Source: RUG191 sp045642225
GTDB taxonomy: Bacteria > Bacillota > Clostridia > Lachnospirales > Lachnospiraceae
Assembly: GCA_045642225.1 (NCBI GenBank)
Contig: JAZUIN010000075.1
Coordinates: 1-7,419 of the forward strand
Direction: 5' to 3'
DNA: 7,419 bases
Shown here in pieces: positions 6,301 to 7,419 of this stretch; the stretch's first letter is position 1; each line of letters opens with the position of its first letter. Below the pieces are notes generated by a model, which was not told the DNA's origin, did no database searches, and worked only from the letters and a program-made list of their open reading frames with translations. The position numbers and the translations under genes are program-made.

Positions 6301-7081
6301 GGGCAAGCACCGCCTCAATTTTCTCCAAAAGTGCATCTCCTGTAATTGGTTTTAAAATATATCCTGCTGGATTTTTCTCTAAAATATCAATTACTCTCTG
6401 TTTATCAGATACACTTGTAAGGAAAATCACAGGAATATCACAATACTCAGGCATTTCCAGAATATGCTCATATGTCTCTTTCCCTGTCATTCCTGGCATT
6501 TCATAATCCAATAGAATTAAATCAGGTTGCTTTTGAGGCAAAAGTTTGATTGCTTTTTCCCCTGAAGTTGCAACAGAAACCTGATACTTTTCCTCAAGTA
6601 TATGCTTTACATTACGTATCACCAGCGAAGAATCATCCACCACCATAATCTTTTTCATATAATCAGTTTCTTCTGCCTTTACTTCTTCAACAGCAGCCGT
6701 TAACAACTCCCTATCTTCATTTAGGATTTCTGCACATTTTGCTGCAATTGAAGAGAGCTGCAATGGACGCAAGATATGATAAAAACTGTCTCCCTCACAG
6801 TATTGCTCCAACCCACTCCATTCTTCCTTGGTGCAAATAACAAGAATTGGTTTTTTACTTTCTTTCAGCCAGTAAAAAGCATCTCCATCAACATCCTCTC
6901 CAGATGTTTGACAATAAACCAACATATCTGGACGAAAGACTTTTGTCATATCTTTCATCATGTCAATCTGATTAAAACATATCTGTATCATAAAATGCTC
7001 GTCCAAATATTCACTGATGCTTCTAATAATGTCTCCTGGTTTTCCAATTAGTAGTATCTTTTTCAAGTTTCTTACCCCCAT
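6293..7081 (-). CDS. Double-receiver response regulator without output domain (first receiver degenerate)
   Basis: A 262-residue protein with two receiver-like folds joined by an acidic linker (about 121-141). The second (142-262) is canonical: acidic pair D149-D150, phosphoacceptor D192 in LLDYEMPG, T222 and K244 in YILKPI. The first (7-120) keeps the strand pattern, but aligned to the second its acidic pair is G13-K14, the Asp is C57, the Thr is C83 and the Lys is R105, so it cannot be phosphorylated normally. No DNA-binding, GGDEF, EAL or other effector domain is present. It is first in the operon and overlaps the kinase gene by 8 nt, so it is the likely final receiver for the kinase Hpt. 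The ATG at 7081 lacks a clear Shine-Dalgarno. A TTG at 7066, preceded by GGGGGT at about 8 nt, would give a 257-residue protein beginning right at the first receiver strand (LKKILLIG) and is a credible alternative start. Confidence 0.88.
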   Translation of the reverse strand: MGVRNLKKILLIGKPGDIIRSISEYLDEHFMIQICFNQIDMMKDMTKVFRPDMLVYCQTSGEDVDGDAFYWLKESKKPILVICTKEEWSGLEQYCEGDSFYHILRPLQLSSIAAKCAEILNEDRELLTAAVEEVKAEETDYMKKIMVVDDSSLVIRNVKHILEEKYQVSVATSGEKAIKLLPQKQPDLILLDYEMPGMTGKETYEHILEMPEYCDIPVIFLTSVSDKQRVIDILEKNPAGYILKPITGDALLEKIEAVLAHV

Positions 7082-7163
7082 TTGTAAATGTTAATCCATT
7101 AGAGATATGTTGCGTGAAAATCACCCTAAAAGATGATACATCTGTATGTACTATTTTTAGTTT

Positions 7164-7192
7164 ATTATACAAAAAAGCTGTATTAGTTACAA
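7164..7192 (-). promoter_or_regulatory. Predicted promoter of the receiver-kinase-TraX operon
   Basis: Minus strand: TTGTAA (7187-7192) and a perfect TATAAT (7164-7169), 17 nt apart. Transcription would start near 7157 and give a leader of about 75 nt. The small palindrome ACAAAACTTTGT (7189-7200) overlaps the -35 box and could be a regulator site. No promoter of similar quality is evident inside the operon. Confidence 0.6.
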
Positions 7193-7210
7193 AACTTTGT
7201 CTTCACACTG

Positions 7211-7240
7211 AAACCAGTAGAATAACATCTACTGGTTTTT
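7211..7240 (+). terminator. Intrinsic terminator with no visible upstream gene
   Basis: A perfect 11-bp stem (AAACCAGTAGA at 7211-7221 with TCTACTGGTTT at 7228-7238) around a 6-nt loop, with a TTTTT run (7236-7240) that gives it plus-strand polarity. Nothing on the plus strand between 7082 and 7210 looks like a coding gene, so it either ends a short unannotated or antisense transcript or insulates the downstream HTH promoter. Confidence 0.7.
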
Positions 7241-7245
7241 ATGTC

Positions 7246-7274
7246 TTGAACATATAACGGTATGCCGTTATAAT
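7246..7274 (+). promoter_or_regulatory. Promoter with inverted-repeat operator for the right-edge HTH gene
   Basis: TTGAAC (7246-7251) and a perfect TATAAT (7269-7274) are 17 nt apart. Filling the spacer and running into the -10 is an inverted repeat with perfect 8-bp arms, TATAACGG and CCGTTATA, around TATG (7253-7272). A repressor dimer bound there would cover the -10; autoregulation by the HTH protein encoded 21 nt downstream is the simplest reading. Confidence 0.75.
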
Positions 7275-7294
7275 AGATAAAAAGGAGGTGCAGC

Positions 7295-7419
7295 ATGCTT
7301 AAAGAAATATTGGAACAACGAGGATTATCTGTATATAAACTTTCTCAGGATACTGGCATTTCATATAGTACTCTAAATGACATAGTCATCGAAAAAACAG
7401 ACATAAAAAACACCTCTGC
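7295..7419 (+). CDS. 5' end of an XRE-family HTH regulator or antitoxin-like gene
   Basis: The first 41 codons are present and the gene continues past the window. The peptide begins MLKEILEQRGLSVYKLSQDT and continues through GISYSTLNDIV, a textbook Cro/C1-type helix-turn-helix (about residues 11-31), ending in EKTDIKNTS. The start has an excellent Shine-Dalgarno, AAAGGAGGTG (7281-7290), just before the ATG. Short HTH genes of this style in Lachnospiraceae are often the first gene of a two-gene operon, sometimes with a nucleotidyltransferase-type toxin. The partner, if any, lies outside the window, so antitoxin function is only a possibility. The inverted repeat over its promoter supports self-repression. 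Confidence 0.85.
   Translation, partial: MLKEILEQRGLSVYKLSQDTGISYSTLNDIVIEKTDIKNTS

Noticed and set aside
6301..6336. Longer kinase start at the ATG at 6336
   Set aside because: AGGAG abuts this ATG with no spacing, and the added residues form a basic stretch coded inside the end of the receiver gene. The ATG at 6300 starts at the natural membrane N-terminus.
7082..7160. Cyclic-di-GMP riboswitch in the leader of the phosphorelay operon
   Set aside because: The leader has only short imperfect hairpins around GGGTGATTTTCACG and lacks the conserved GEMM core.

Overview
The window is an AT-rich stretch of a low-GC Firmicute chromosome. The gene repertoire, strong AGGAGG-type ribosome binding sites and sequence style suggest a gut or rumen Lachnospiraceae-type Clostridium relative. 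This assignment is an inference from style and family content, not a taxonomic test. No rRNA, tRNA, CRISPR array, transposase or phage structural gene is visible.

Layout, left to right. A minus-strand gene of unknown function begins at 55 and runs off the left edge. It is divergent from a plus-strand HD-domain phosphohydrolase gene (264-764). A strong bidirectional terminator (about 763-809) separates that gene from a two-gene minus-strand operon: a small XRE-type regulator with a four-cysteine cluster (1852-2331), then a choloylglycine-hydrolase-superfamily (Ntn) amidase (837-1835). Next is a second minus-strand pair, a PspC-domain membrane protein (2661-2858) and a 71-residue membrane protein (2430-2645), with its own terminator. 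The largest unit is a minus-strand three-gene operon: a double-receiver response regulator (6293-7081), a seven-helix hybrid histidine kinase with receiver and Hpt domains (3769-6300), and a TraX-family membrane acyltransferase (3027-3758). At the right edge a plus-strand HTH regulator gene starts at 7295 and is cut off; its promoter carries a clear inverted-repeat operator.

How the genes may work together. The kinase contains every step of a His-Asp-His phosphorelay (H255, D552, H707), and the neighbouring response regulator supplies the final Asp (D192). That regulator has no DNA-binding or enzymatic output domain, and its first receiver domain is degenerate. The signal therefore probably passes through protein-protein contact or to a partner elsewhere. 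TraX is translationally packed behind the kinase: its Shine-Dalgarno overlaps the kinase stop codon, which ties the signalling module to a membrane acyltransferase of a family known for modifying surface structures. The XRE-amidase pair looks like a regulator with its target enzyme.

No intergenic stretch exceeds 300 bases. The gaps contain the promoters, operators and terminators listed, including a terminator at 7211-7240 with no visible gene in front of it. I see no clearly novel system. The most unusual items are the pseudo-receiver/receiver protein, the TraX linkage and the Cys4 regulator-amidase pair.
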